This document shows, piece after piece, positions 17,290 through 26,277 of a DNA stretch of 64,000 bases. Below the pieces are notes generated by a model. The model was given only the letters and a program-made list of their open reading frames with translations. It was not told the origin of the DNA and searched no databases. Within the stretch, counting starts at the first letter, position 1. Every line of letters begins with the position of its first letter. The position numbers and the translations under genes are program-made. The DNA comes from Clostridium sp. Marseille-P299 (lineage in GTDB: Bacteria > Bacillota > Clostridia > Lachnospirales > Lachnospiraceae): NCBI RefSeq assembly GCF_900078195.1, contig NZ_FJVE01000007.1, positions 1,984,001-2,048,000 of the forward strand, in the 5' to 3' direction.

Positions 17290-17477
17290 GTGACGAAGAG
17301 TTATTTACTCGACTTTTATATTACGGCATCGCCCACCTGCATCTGTCACAGGATGAGGTGTGGTTGATGCCGTTTGGCTTATTACTGGACCTTTGGGAAT
17401 GCCATAAGCAGTATCACGGCATGGCAAAACCGAAGCGTGAAATGTATATCGACGACATTATCCCGGACGGAATCTAA
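17271..17477 (+). CDS. -1 frameshift extension of tail chaperone (gpT part)
   Basis: This segment has no start codon or ribosome site. Read in the -1 frame from the slippery heptamer it gives about 68 residues containing SDEELFTRLLYYGIAHLHL, DEVWLMPFGLLLDLWECH and KPKREMYIDDIIPDGI, ending at TAA 17475-17477, just before the tape measure ribosome site. Tail chaperones of long-tailed phages conserve such a fusion (established for lambda G/GT). The extension accounts for the otherwise empty gap between the two genes. Confidence 0.8.
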   Translation, partial: KRSGRVSDEELFTRLLYYGIAHLHLSQDEVWLMPFGLLLDLWECHKQYHGMAKPKREMYIDDIIPDGI

Positions 17478-17489
17478 GGAGGTGGTTTG

Positions 17490-19781
17490 ATGGCGGATAA
17501 TTTTGGTCTCAAGATTGGACTGGAAGGCGAAAAGGAATTCAAGAAAGCGCTGTCCGAAATCAACCAGTCCTTTAAAGTCCTCGGTTCGGAAATGAAAGTG
17601 GTGTCCTCGCAGTTTGATAAAAACGACAATTCCGTACAGGCACTGACTGCAAGGAATCAAGTGCTGAATAAGGAAATCGAGGCACAAAAACAGAAAATTG
17701 AAACGCTCCGTGCAGCCCTTGCCAATGCCGCTGAGTCCTTCGGTGAAAATGACCGCCGTACTCAGAATTGGCAGATTCAGCTGAACAATGCAACTGCGGC
17801 CCTCAATGACATGGAGCGTGAATTGGACCGCAACAATACGGCTTTGGATGAAGCCGAACGTGAAATGGACGATGCCGCCGACAGCGCTGATGATCTGGAA
17901 GAAGAAATCGACGAGGCCGGTGATGCCGCAGATAAATCCTCCGGCAAATTTGAAAAGTTCGGCAGCGTCTTAAAAGGCATCGGTGCCGCAATGGGTGCCG
18001 TTGCTGTGGCGGCTGGTGCGGCGGCAGTGTCCCTCGGCAAAGAGGTCATTGCCGCTTACGCCGATTACGAACAGCTGGTGGGCGGCGTTGACACCCTCTT
18101 TAAGGAATCCTCGCAAGAACTCCAGACCTACGCTGCCAATGCATATAAGACGGCAGGTATGTCTGCCAATGAGTACATGGAAACGGTCACATCGTTCTCT
18201 GCTTCACTTATCCAGTCTCTGGGTGGTGATACTGAGGCAGCGGTAAAATATGCAGACATGGCCATTACGGATATGTCTGATAACGCCAATAAGATGGGTT
18301 CGGATATGGCAACCATCCAGACGGCATACCAGGGATTTGCCAAGCAGAACTATACTATGCTGGACAATTTGAAACTCGGTTACGGAGGCACCAAGACAGA
18401 AATGGAACGTCTGCTTGCCGATGCACAGGCAATTTCCGGTATTGAATACGACATCAGTTCCTATGCTGATGTTGTATCTGCCATCCATGTTATTCAGGAA
18501 AGTATGGGTGTTGCGGGTGCAACAGCAGCAGAGGCGGAAGGTACGATTTCCGGTTCTATCAATGCGTTGCAGGCGGCATTACAGAATATGCTTGTCGGCT
18601 TCGGTGATGCCAATGCGGATATGGATATGCTTTGCCAAAACATGGTGGATGCACTCCAAAATGTGATTACCAACATTACTCCGGTCATTGAAAACATGGT
18701 CAAGGTTCTGCCTACGGTAACGGGAGCATTGCTTGATGCCCTTGCAGACCTTTTACCTACACTGCTTGAAACGGTGACAGAGTTGTTTTCGCAATTACTG
18801 AATACGATTCTAACCTTGCTGCCACAGCTGATTCCCGCGGCGGTCAGTGCTATTATGACCATTGTCCAGGCACTGATTGATAACCTTCCTCTTTTGGTGG
18901 ATGCTGCCGTGCAGTTGGTGGTGTCTTTGGTAGAAGGTATTGGTATGGCTCTTCCGGAACTTATCCCTGCAGCAGTACAGGCTGTGATTACGATTGTTCA
19001 GAGCCTTATCGAAAACTTACCGATGATTTTAGATGCGGCGCTACAACTTATCATGGGACTTGCAGAAGGCTTGCTTGCAACACTCCCGATACTGATTGAA
19101 CAGCTGCCTGCGATTATTTTGGGTCTTGTGGATTTCTTCATTGGCGCAATTCCGCAGATAATCGAAGTAGGTGTAAAACTTCTCATTGCATTGGTGCAAA
19201 ATCTGCCTACTATTATCGTGGAAATTGTGAAAGCCGTTCCACAGATTATAGCGGGTCTTGTATCTGCATTCGGTCAAGGTGTCGGTCAGCTTGCAGAGGT
19301 CGGTGGTAACCTTGTTCGTGGTTTATGGCAAGGTATCCAGTCCCTCGCCTCATGGTTATGGGATAAGGTGTCCGGCTGGATCTCTTCCATCTGGGACGGC
19401 ATCTGTGATTTCTTTGGTATCCATTCTCCGTCCGATGAAATGGCGTGGGTCGGTGAAATGCTTGTAAAGGGATTGTCCGGTGCCATTGATTCAAGCGGTA
19501 AAGATGCAGTAAAATCTGCACAGCACATGGCAGAAGACATCAACGGCGTTATGCATGGCTTGGCAGCAGAGATGAATACTGCACTGCCTACCGACTTTGA
19601 CTTTTCTGCCGATGTCGGATACACGGCGGATAAACATACGCCAATGGAATTCACAAATAACCCAGCAAGTTTTACCTTAAATCAGCCGTTGATGATTGAT
19701 GGAAAAATCATCACAACTATCGTTTCCCAAATTCAGTATAGCCAGGGCCGAGCATCCATTCGTAACCTTGGTACAGTTTAA
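17490..19781 (+). CDS. Tail tape measure protein
   Basis: A 763-residue tape measure protein. Residues about 1-160 are coiled coil, a small hydrophobic segment follows near residue 170, and a central conserved domain (EQLVGGVDTLFKESSQEL; KMGSDMATIQTAYQGFAKQNY) leads to many hydrophobic repeats of the LLPTLLETV / LIPAAVQAVITIVQSLIENLP type (about residues 400-610). It sets tail length. ATG 17490 follows AAGGAGGT. Codon usage becomes AT-richer from roughly 18.2 kb onward, suggesting a recombination joint inside the gene. Confidence 0.95.
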   Translation: MADNFGLKIGLEGEKEFKKALSEINQSFKVLGSEMKVVSSQFDKNDNSVQALTARNQVLNKEIEAQKQKIETLRAALANAAESFGENDRRTQNWQIQLNNATAALNDMERELDRNNTALDEAEREMDDAADSADDLEEEIDEAGDAADKSSGKFEKFGSVLKGIGAAMGAVAVAAGAAAVSLGKEVIAAYADYEQLVGGVDTLFKESSQELQTYAANAYKTAGMSANEYMETVTSFSASLIQSLGGDTEAAVKYADMAITDMSDNANKMGSDMATIQTAYQGFAKQNYTMLDNLKLGYGGTKTEMERLLADAQAISGIEYDISSYADVVSAIHVIQESMGVAGATAAEAEGTISGSINALQAALQNMLVGFGDANADMDMLCQNMVDALQNVITNITPVIENMVKVLPTVTGALLDALADLLPTLLETVTELFSQLLNTILTLLPQLIPAAVSAIMTIVQALIDNLPLLVDAAVQLVVSLVEGIGMALPELIPAAVQAVITIVQSLIENLPMILDAALQLIMGLAEGLLATLPILIEQLPAIILGLVDFFIGAIPQIIEVGVKLLIALVQNLPTIIVEIVKAVPQIIAGLVSAFGQGVGQLAEVGGNLVRGLWQGIQSLASWLWDKVSGWISSIWDGICDFFGIHSPSDEMAWVGEMLVKGLSGAIDSSGKDAVKSAQHMAEDINGVMHGLAAEMNTALPTDFDFSADVGYTADKHTPMEFTNNPASFTLNQPLMIDGKIITTIVSQIQYSQGRASIRNLGTV

Positions 19782-19792
19782 AGGAGGTCCCT

Positions 19793-21451
19793 ATGTCTTA
19801 TGTTCTTGATGGTGTGACATATTACACCGTTCGATTTTTGAATTATGATGGTGATGACCTCCTCGGCACTGTCGATGTGCCGGAGGGCGGCGATGCTACA
19901 CCGTATGCACCGGAACCGGAAGTGTTTGAAACTATGGTGTTTATCGGGTGGAATCGAGATATTACCAATATTGTGAATGACAAGACGGTCAGACCCCTCT
20001 ACCATAATCTGTACACGGTAATATTCATGAATCACGATGGCACTGCAGCTATGTCTACACAAACAGTCGAGCAGACATATGATGCAGTGCCTCCTGAACC
20101 GGAAGTTGTCAGTGGTAAGACGTTTGTTGAGTGGGATACTGATTACACCAATGTGCAATCTGATTTGACTATCAATCCTGTGTATGAGGTTACGGGATTC
20201 ACAGTGCGATTCTTAAATTATGCCGAGGATGACCTTTTGTCTGTCCAGTATGTGGATAAAGGCGGAGATGCCATTCCTCCGACACCGGAAAAAATAAAAG
20301 GAATGATATTCCTTGGGTGGAGTTCATCCTATAGAAATATTGACTCTGATCGTACTTTGAAACCGTTGTATCGTGAAATACCACCAAGTCCGGTGCTGAA
20401 GTTCTATGCACCGGCAGATGACAACTCTTCCGGTGATTTGATTAAAAGCTACCGAGCAGTAAATTCCTGTAGCATCGTGCAGAAGTTAAGTGGCGAATGT
20501 ACGATTGATGTGAGCCTTCTTACCAGAACCACGGAAGGGTATGTTGATGTGAACAGTAGATTGGAATTGGATGGACTTGTGTTCTATATTACAGGACTTA
20601 AGAAAAACATTTCCGGCGGCATATGTTATACGCAGTTTACGGGAGAACACATCACATATATTCTCAATAACGATGAGTACAAGGTTACGGCGTTTGAACA
20701 ATCCGGTACGGTAAAGAGCATCTTAGAAACTCTTTTGATGGGAACACCATTCAATGTGGGTATCGTTGATATTGAGGAAGAGGTCACTCTTCGAATTAAC
20801 AAGGAATGCACCCGCCGTGCTGCCATTATGCAGCTTTTAGCACTTGCCAAGGGAGAAATCGAGTATTACGGATACACCATTGGTATTCGCGGCCATGTGG
20901 GAAACGAAACGCCAATTGATATTGTAAAGAAGGCCTCCGTTCAGGATATCAGCTTCTCATACAGTGTTTCTGATAAGACTACGAACTATGAGATTTCGCT
21001 ATATAAAAAGGGTTCTCTCGAACTCGGCGATGAACTGATTGTGACGTTCAAACCTATGGCAATCCAGACGGAGAGCAGAATTGTTGGTATGGATTGGAAT
21101 CCATTTAACCATAAGGAAGTAAGAATCACAATCGGTGCGTACATCCCCACCTTGAACAATTCGCTTTATGAATATATCAATGCCGTGCAGAACATCCGCG
21201 ATACTACGGCAAAATACACCGTAGAATTTGGTGAGATGATCGGGAATGGCACTTTTTATTTTACCCGTGCCTATCATGACAGACCCTACTTTCATATTCA
21301 TACGAGTGATGGAAGTGAAGGTGTCATCACGCTTAATCGTAGCGGTGGTAGTGAATTTGGTTCGTATGTGGGAGCAACGCTTTCGGGAGTTGATACTACT
21401 ACATCAACGCTGCTTGTTTTCTACTGTACCGTCCCAACAGATGAAGAATAA
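19793..21451 (+). CDS. Tail-tip protein with three N-terminal B-repeats
   Basis: A 552-residue protein directly behind the tape measure, where a distal tail (Dit) protein would be expected. Residues 11-70, 74-131 and 136-193 are three copies of a beta-grasp repeat of the Listeria-Bacteroides/InlB B type (pattern VRFLNYDGDDLL, P-E-P-E, F.GW, N...D.T..PLY). The remaining part (from about residue 200) resembles a siphophage tail/endopeptidase-like hub protein (SCSIVQKLSGECTIDVSLL). The repeats could bind carbohydrate or extend the tip. GGAGG precedes ATG 19793. Confidence 0.72.
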   Translation: MSYVLDGVTYYTVRFLNYDGDDLLGTVDVPEGGDATPYAPEPEVFETMVFIGWNRDITNIVNDKTVRPLYHNLYTVIFMNHDGTAAMSTQTVEQTYDAVPPEPEVVSGKTFVEWDTDYTNVQSDLTINPVYEVTGFTVRFLNYAEDDLLSVQYVDKGGDAIPPTPEKIKGMIFLGWSSSYRNIDSDRTLKPLYREIPPSPVLKFYAPADDNSSGDLIKSYRAVNSCSIVQKLSGECTIDVSLLTRTTEGYVDVNSRLELDGLVFYITGLKKNISGGICYTQFTGEHITYILNNDEYKVTAFEQSGTVKSILETLLMGTPFNVGIVDIEEEVTLRINKECTRRAAIMQLLALAKGEIEYYGYTIGIRGHVGNETPIDIVKKASVQDISFSYSVSDKTTNYEISLYKKGSLELGDELIVTFKPMAIQTESRIVGMDWNPFNHKEVRITIGAYIPTLNNSLYEYINAVQNIRDTTAKYTVEFGEMIGNGTFYFTRAYHDRPYFHIHTSDGSEGVITLNRSGGSEFGSYVGATLSGVDTTTSTLLVFYCTVPTDEE

Positions 21452-21467
21452 CCGGAAAGGAGTATTT

Positions 21468-23309
21468 ATGGCAGGTATTTTTAATGATGAGAAATACAAG
21501 ATTTCATCTGATAAGGCTATTGAGTTTATCAAAAGGCAGATGAATGTAAATAACTATACCCTTCATCCGGTGCTGAAAGAAGATTATACGGATGCGCATA
21601 CAGGCCGTGTGCTTGCTGCTGTTGATATTCCGGAGGATGCTATAGTCAATTATCCGAATTATATCTGCTGCGACCAGTTCTACGATGAAACCTATGTAGG
21701 TATTTGCAGTGGAAAGCATCAAAACCTCGGTACGGCAGCAAAAAAGATGGGTGTAGAGATAACAACCTACACGGATATGCAGTATCGTTCCAATATCTGC
21801 GCCCTTCACGATGATGGGACGTGGCACAGTGAACTCTATTTTAAGGAAACGGATTATTATGGAGTAAACGGAACGGTAACAAAGAAACAGACCTATTGGT
21901 ACAGACAGGATGTCATTATCAATGAGGTCGGTTCAAATGGTATCAAAGGATTTACCTTAAAATATTATGATTGGCTTGACGAGGATGGCACGGTAATAGA
22001 TGTGGACAATCTCCCCGGTATGGTCGAGGAACTGTTTAATCAGGAAATCTTTGATGTACCGGAGGGAGAAACAGCACCCAAAGAGGGATTTTTATACGCC
22101 GAAACATATACCCTGCGTCCTCAGTTGGTTGACGATACTATATTAGATAATGCCGTACCGAGGTATGCAGATTACACGGCAACGCTCTATATTTTTGCAG
22201 ACGTTGAGTATGATGCGTTTACTACGGACATTTATTATGATGGCGTTGTCACGCTTGCTGACTTGCCGGAGAATCCGATTATTCTGCCAGATGAACCTGT
22301 GCCGTTTATAAGGGATGCCATCGTTCAGCCATATACCTCTGAGGGAAAGTTTATCATCACTTGGATTACTAATTTTACAGATGCTTGTACGATAACTGTA
22401 AACGGCACTTCGCAGCAGGTTTCCTGCGAGGATATCGTTGACGGATATTACACCTTTCATGCTGTGGTAGAAGCACCTCTTGGCGGTGAGTATTCCTACA
22501 CCATTGAAGGGAAAAACGGTGTAACACTTACCAAGAGTTTTGTAGTGCCGGATAATATGAGATTTCTCATTGCAGGTGACCCTCAGATTATTGCGGAAGA
22601 TTCTGCTGAGAACTGGTATCGTGTACAGACGATTCTTGACCCGTTACCGACGCTTATCATCAGTATGGGTGATCAGGTGGACGCTATCACAGATGGTCTA
22701 ACAAGGACATCACAGTATCATATGTTTACGGAGCGACATTCCGTTCCGATTGCCACAGTACGAGGAAATCACGATAAAAACGAGCATTTCTTCGGTCATT
22801 ATGGACTTCCAAATGCAGATGGAGGAAATTTCGCCTTTCTGCATAAGGGAGTCCTTTTTGTTGCTATTGATACAAATAATACAAACTGCCAGTTTCACAT
22901 GGACTATATTACAAAGACTTTGGCAGAGCATGAATACACATGGTCGATACTCCTTATGCACCATAGTTTGTATTCTGCAAGCAAGTCCGGTGTTTCAGAT
23001 AATGTGAATACGCTGCGAGAGGGATTGACCGATTTTATTGTGAATCAGACGGATATCTGTATGGTTCTGGCAGGACACGAACATCATCTCAGCCGAACCA
23101 CTTATCCTGGTAAACTGTTCTTTACAGCACCTACCTGCACAGGTTCAAAATACCATGTGCCGGATAATCCTTCTGCCGAATGGAATGAGGTTGTCATAGA
23201 GCAGAAAGAACCAATGTATACGGTCATGGATGTTACCGCAAATCAGATTACGCTGACTACCTATGATTATGAAGGAACAACGCTTGATTCGTGTTCCATC
23301 GGGAGGTGA
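21468..23309 (+). CDS. Tail protein with purple-acid-phosphatase-like metallophosphoesterase domain
   Basis: A 613-residue protein. The first about 280 residues have no recognised fold and lie among tail genes. An FnIII-like segment (about 285-360) precedes a metallophosphoesterase domain (about 364-600) with the full motif series: GDPQ, MGDQVD, RGNHDK, MHHS and AGHEHH. All usual metal ligands seem present, so it may be active on phosphate esters, for example of teichoic acid or other surface polymers. ATG 21468 follows AAAGGAG; the longer frame upstream overlaps the previous gene and is rejected. Confidence 0.82.
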   Translation: MAGIFNDEKYKISSDKAIEFIKRQMNVNNYTLHPVLKEDYTDAHTGRVLAAVDIPEDAIVNYPNYICCDQFYDETYVGICSGKHQNLGTAAKKMGVEITTYTDMQYRSNICALHDDGTWHSELYFKETDYYGVNGTVTKKQTYWYRQDVIINEVGSNGIKGFTLKYYDWLDEDGTVIDVDNLPGMVEELFNQEIFDVPEGETAPKEGFLYAETYTLRPQLVDDTILDNAVPRYADYTATLYIFADVEYDAFTTDIYYDGVVTLADLPENPIILPDEPVPFIRDAIVQPYTSEGKFIITWITNFTDACTITVNGTSQQVSCEDIVDGYYTFHAVVEAPLGGEYSYTIEGKNGVTLTKSFVVPDNMRFLIAGDPQIIAEDSAENWYRVQTILDPLPTLIISMGDQVDAITDGLTRTSQYHMFTERHSVPIATVRGNHDKNEHFFGHYGLPNADGGNFAFLHKGVLFVAIDTNNTNCQFHMDYITKTLAEHEYTWSILLMHHSLYSASKSGVSDNVNTLREGLTDFIVNQTDICMVLAGHEHHLSRTTYPGKLFFTAPTCTGSKYHVPDNPSAEWNEVVIEQKEPMYTVMDVTANQITLTTYDYEGTTLDSCSIGR

Positions 23310-23314
23310 TGCTT

Positions 23315-24637
23315 ATGGGATATATTGCGTTTCCGCAGTCTTTTACAGGGAAGAAAATTGTTCGCATTCATGATGTAAATACTGAAATCACAGTGGGAGC
23401 AACGGGCAGTGGTTATGATGCGTGGTATCGATACCCGGCCTCGTTTCTGATACCGGATGGTGACCCTCAGTTCAGTAAAGAAGGTAACACTGCTCTCGGC
23501 GCATACGGATATATGCTGAACTCCCGTACATGGGCATATGATGTAGGTCTTGCACTATTGGTGTTTGCCACTTCAGGTGACTGGGATATCGTGGATGAAA
23601 TGCTACACCGACTGATGTTAGACCAGAATACAGACGGAAGTTGGAATTTCTCCTATGACATTTATATCGGGAAGTTGTTTCACGATTATGTTCGTACCGG
23701 AGCAATGGGATGGGTTGTCTGGGGGATTTGTTATGCTTTACTCACAAGAACTGACGGAAAAGACAAAACCTCTGAATGGTTTGAAATGTTAGAAAAAGGC
23801 GGCAGTTGGCTGTTATCACGCCAAGTAACCAACAAGGATGACCCGCGTTACGGTCTGCTCCGAGGCGGCTATGGTGTGTATGACAACGATTACAATTATA
23901 CCGATGCTGAGATTGAGTGGTGTTCGGTAGAGCATCAATGCTCCTCTCTGCAGGCATTGGAAGGTTGCGCCCTTGTGTTGAAAAAGAAGAAATACAAAGA
24001 GTCAGCGGAACTGGTTCGTGACCAGTTGTTCTTAAAATGCTATGACGCTGAGAACGGCAGATTTTATCAAGGCATCAACAGCGGCAAACCGGATGAGGCA
24101 TGGGCATTGGACTGCACAACTTGGGCAGGAATGCTCATTTTTTCTGTAGTGCATTCGGATTGTGCCAAAACCTGCCTTGATACAGCCTGCGAGGTTTATC
24201 TTACCACGGATAAGAAAATCGTCATGAGTTCCGAAACGGACTATTACAACATGACCTATTCATCCGATGGCACTTTTTCAGGTTTCAAGCCTTACAGTGA
24301 CAGAACAGCTGATTATGCAGGTGCACCGGACATTGTGTGGACAGAGGGCACTTTGGGATATGCTGCACTTGCTCTTATGTTAGGACGCGCGGATGAGGCA
24401 AAGTTCTATGTGGATGAGTGTATTCGCCTGCAGGAATGCAACGGCAGTTCCGGAGGAGTGATATATACCACTGCCACCTACGGTACACTTCCGTGGGAGT
24501 TTCATGTTTGGGAGAGTGTTGTATCTTCTGCGTGGCTCTATCTTATTATCAACAATCCTGATGTGCTGTTTCCAAGAACGCTCAGACAGGTTTATTACAT
24601 GGCCAAAATCACAAATATTGAGGATGAACGGCCTTAA
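23315..24637 (+). CDS. Alpha/alpha-barrel (six-hairpin glycosidase-like) tail protein
   Basis: A 440-residue protein. A repeated pattern of hydrophobic helices (YDVGLALLVFATSGDWDIV; TGAMGWVVWGICYALL; EHQCSSLQALEGCALVL; DCTTWAGMLIF; GTLGYAALALMLG) with conserved Trp/Tyr/Asp is typical of (alpha/alpha)6 glycoside hydrolase-like folds. It starts just after the phosphoesterase tail gene with GGGAGGTG upstream. A role as receptor-binding or capsule-degrading protein is inferred; the exact glycoside hydrolase family is not recognised. Confidence 0.65.
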   Translation: MGYIAFPQSFTGKKIVRIHDVNTEITVGATGSGYDAWYRYPASFLIPDGDPQFSKEGNTALGAYGYMLNSRTWAYDVGLALLVFATSGDWDIVDEMLHRLMLDQNTDGSWNFSYDIYIGKLFHDYVRTGAMGWVVWGICYALLTRTDGKDKTSEWFEMLEKGGSWLLSRQVTNKDDPRYGLLRGGYGVYDNDYNYTDAEIEWCSVEHQCSSLQALEGCALVLKKKKYKESAELVRDQLFLKCYDAENGRFYQGINSGKPDEAWALDCTTWAGMLIFSVVHSDCAKTCLDTACEVYLTTDKKIVMSSETDYYNMTYSSDGTFSGFKPYSDRTADYAGAPDIVWTEGTLGYAALALMLGRADEAKFYVDECIRLQECNGSSGGVIYTTATYGTLPWEFHVWESVVSSAWLYLIINNPDVLFPRTLRQVYYMAKITNIEDERP

Positions 24638-24715
24638 ATACTTTATCAACAGATGGTTGTCCGATTGGGCAGCCATTTTGTTTTTCAAAAATTTATGAAA
24701 GCGAGGATTTTCACT

Positions 24716-25138
24716 ATGAAAGAATTCTGGACAACTATTCAGTTCATCTTTGCTGGCATTGGCGGTTGGCTCGGCTATTTCTTAGGAGGCTGTGATGGAC
24801 TTCTGTACGCACTGCTTGCCTTTGTAGTGGTGGACTATCTCACCGGCGTTATGTGCGCCATTGTGGACAAGAACCTATCCAGCTCCGTCGGCTTCAAAGG
24901 CATCTGTCGCAAGGTTCTGATTTTCACCCTTGTGGGCATTGCCAACATCATCGATGTGGAAGTGGTCGGCACAGGTTCCGTTTTGAGAACCGCAGTCATT
25001 TTCTTTTACCTTTCCAATGAAGGTGTATCCCTTCTGGAGAATGCGGCACACCTTGGCCTGCCTATCCCGGAAAAATTGAAGGACATCTTGAAGCAGCTCC
25101 ACGACCGAGCAGAAAATATAGAAAGCGAGGACAAATAA
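24716..25138 (+). CDS. Phage holin, TcdE / phage_holin_4 type
   Basis: A 140-residue membrane protein with three to four hydrophobic segments (IQFIFAGIGGWLGYFLGG; LLYALLAFVVVDYLTGVMCAI; VLIFTLVGIANIIDV; LRTAVIFFYLSNEGVSLLENA) and a charged tail. The DYLTG and EGVSLLENA motifs are hallmarks of this holin family. It forms the membrane lesion that releases the endolysin encoded 1 nt downstream. GC-rich codon use resumes here after the AT-rich tail-tip block. Confidence 0.93.
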   Translation: MKEFWTTIQFIFAGIGGWLGYFLGGCDGLLYALLAFVVVDYLTGVMCAIVDKNLSSSVGFKGICRKVLIFTLVGIANIIDVEVVGTGSVLRTAVIFFYLSNEGVSLLENAAHLGLPIPEKLKDILKQLHDRAENIESEDK

Positions 25139-25139
25139 T

Positions 25140-26147
25140 ATGAAGTTGGTTGAATCGATTTTGACAAAGAACCCATGCTACAAAGCCGGGAAGAAAATCA
25201 CCGTAAAGGGTCTGATGCTCCACTCCGTTGGCTGTCCTCAGCCCAACGCTACTGTTTTCATTAAGAACTGGAACAGCGAAAGCTACGATCGTGCCTGCGT
25301 CCACGGCTTCATTGATGGCAATGACGGCACTGTCTACCAGACCTTGCCTTGGAACCATCGTGGCTGGCATGGTGGCGGCAGCTCCAACAACACCCACATC
25401 GGCGTGGAGATGTGTGAGCCTGCCTGCATCAAGTACACCGGCGGCGCTACATTTACCTGCTCCGATACGGCAACTGCAAAGGCTGTGGCCAAGCGCACCT
25501 ATGAGGCGGCTGTGGATTTGTTTGCATTTCTCTGCAAGGAATACAACCTCGACCCGACCGCTGATGGCGTGATCATCAGCCATGCGGAGGGTTACAAGCG
25601 TGGTATCGCCAGCAATCATGGTGACCCGGAACATCTTTGGAAGCAGCTGAACACCGGCTACACAATGGACGGTTTCCGACAGGCAGTCAAAGTTGCTATG
25701 GGAATCGAGACTGCACAGCCGGAAAGCGACACTGTCAGCTATCCTGAAAAGCTGACCTCTGGTTATTACCGTGTGCGTAAAACATGGAAGGACAGCAAAT
25801 CCCAGCTGGGTGCTTACCGTGTTCTGGCCAATGCCAAAGCAAAGGCCGATGAAAACACGGGCTATTCCGTTTTCGACAATGACGGGAATGTGGTCTACGC
25901 TCCTTCTGCTGCCAAGGCGGAAACCAAAACCGAGACTGCTTCTTTTGAACCTTACCGTGTCCGCATCGGCATCGCCAATCTGAACATCCGTAAGGGTCCC
26001 GGCACCAACTACAACAAAACCGGCCAGTTCACCGGTGTTGGTGTGTTCACCATCATTGCAGAATCTGATGGCGAAGGCGCTACCAAATGGGGCAAGCTGA
26101 AATCCGGCGCTGGCTGGATCTCCCTTGACTACGCAAAAATCATATAA
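25140..26147 (+). CDS. Endolysin: N-acetylmuramoyl-L-alanine amidase with SH3 domain
   Basis: A 335-residue lysin. An amidase_2/PGRP-type catalytic domain (residues about 20-185) shows the zinc-ligand region LMLHSVG, NTHIGVEMCE, and the late His in SNHGDPEHLW. A linker domain with SGYYRVRKTWKDSKSQLGAY follows, and a C-terminal bacterial SH3 domain (about 270-335, LNIRKGPGTNY) binds the wall. No signal peptide is seen, so export depends on the holin. Confidence 0.95.
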   Translation: MKLVESILTKNPCYKAGKKITVKGLMLHSVGCPQPNATVFIKNWNSESYDRACVHGFIDGNDGTVYQTLPWNHRGWHGGGSSNNTHIGVEMCEPACIKYTGGATFTCSDTATAKAVAKRTYEAAVDLFAFLCKEYNLDPTADGVIISHAEGYKRGIASNHGDPEHLWKQLNTGYTMDGFRQAVKVAMGIETAQPESDTVSYPEKLTSGYYRVRKTWKDSKSQLGAYRVLANAKAKADENTGYSVFDNDGNVVYAPSAAKAETKTETASFEPYRVRIGIANLNIRKGPGTNYNKTGQFTGVGVFTIIAESDGEGATKWGKLKSGAGWISLDYAKII

Positions 26148-26154
26148 GCTCGTG

Positions 26155-26194
26155 CAGGGTCTGTTGGATTTCTTCCGGCAGGCCCTGTTTTTTT
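26155..26194 (+). terminator. Late operon terminator after the endolysin
   Basis: CAGGGTCTGTTGGA (26155-26168) pairs with TCCGGCAGGCCCTG (26174-26187) over 14 positions with G-U pairs, followed by seven T. The T-run is followed by ATGCCT, the same trailer seen at the other element terminators. Confidence 0.88.
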
Positions 26195-26277
26195 ATGCCT
26201 AAGTTCGTCAAAACGGCTCTCCCATCTCCAAAAGAGAGTGAGGATAACCCTTTGGGACCTCAGAAATGGAGGTCGCT

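Noticed and set aside
17271..17477. Independent small gene between chaperone and tape measure
   Set aside because: No start codon or ribosome site; it is better explained as the -1 frameshift extension.
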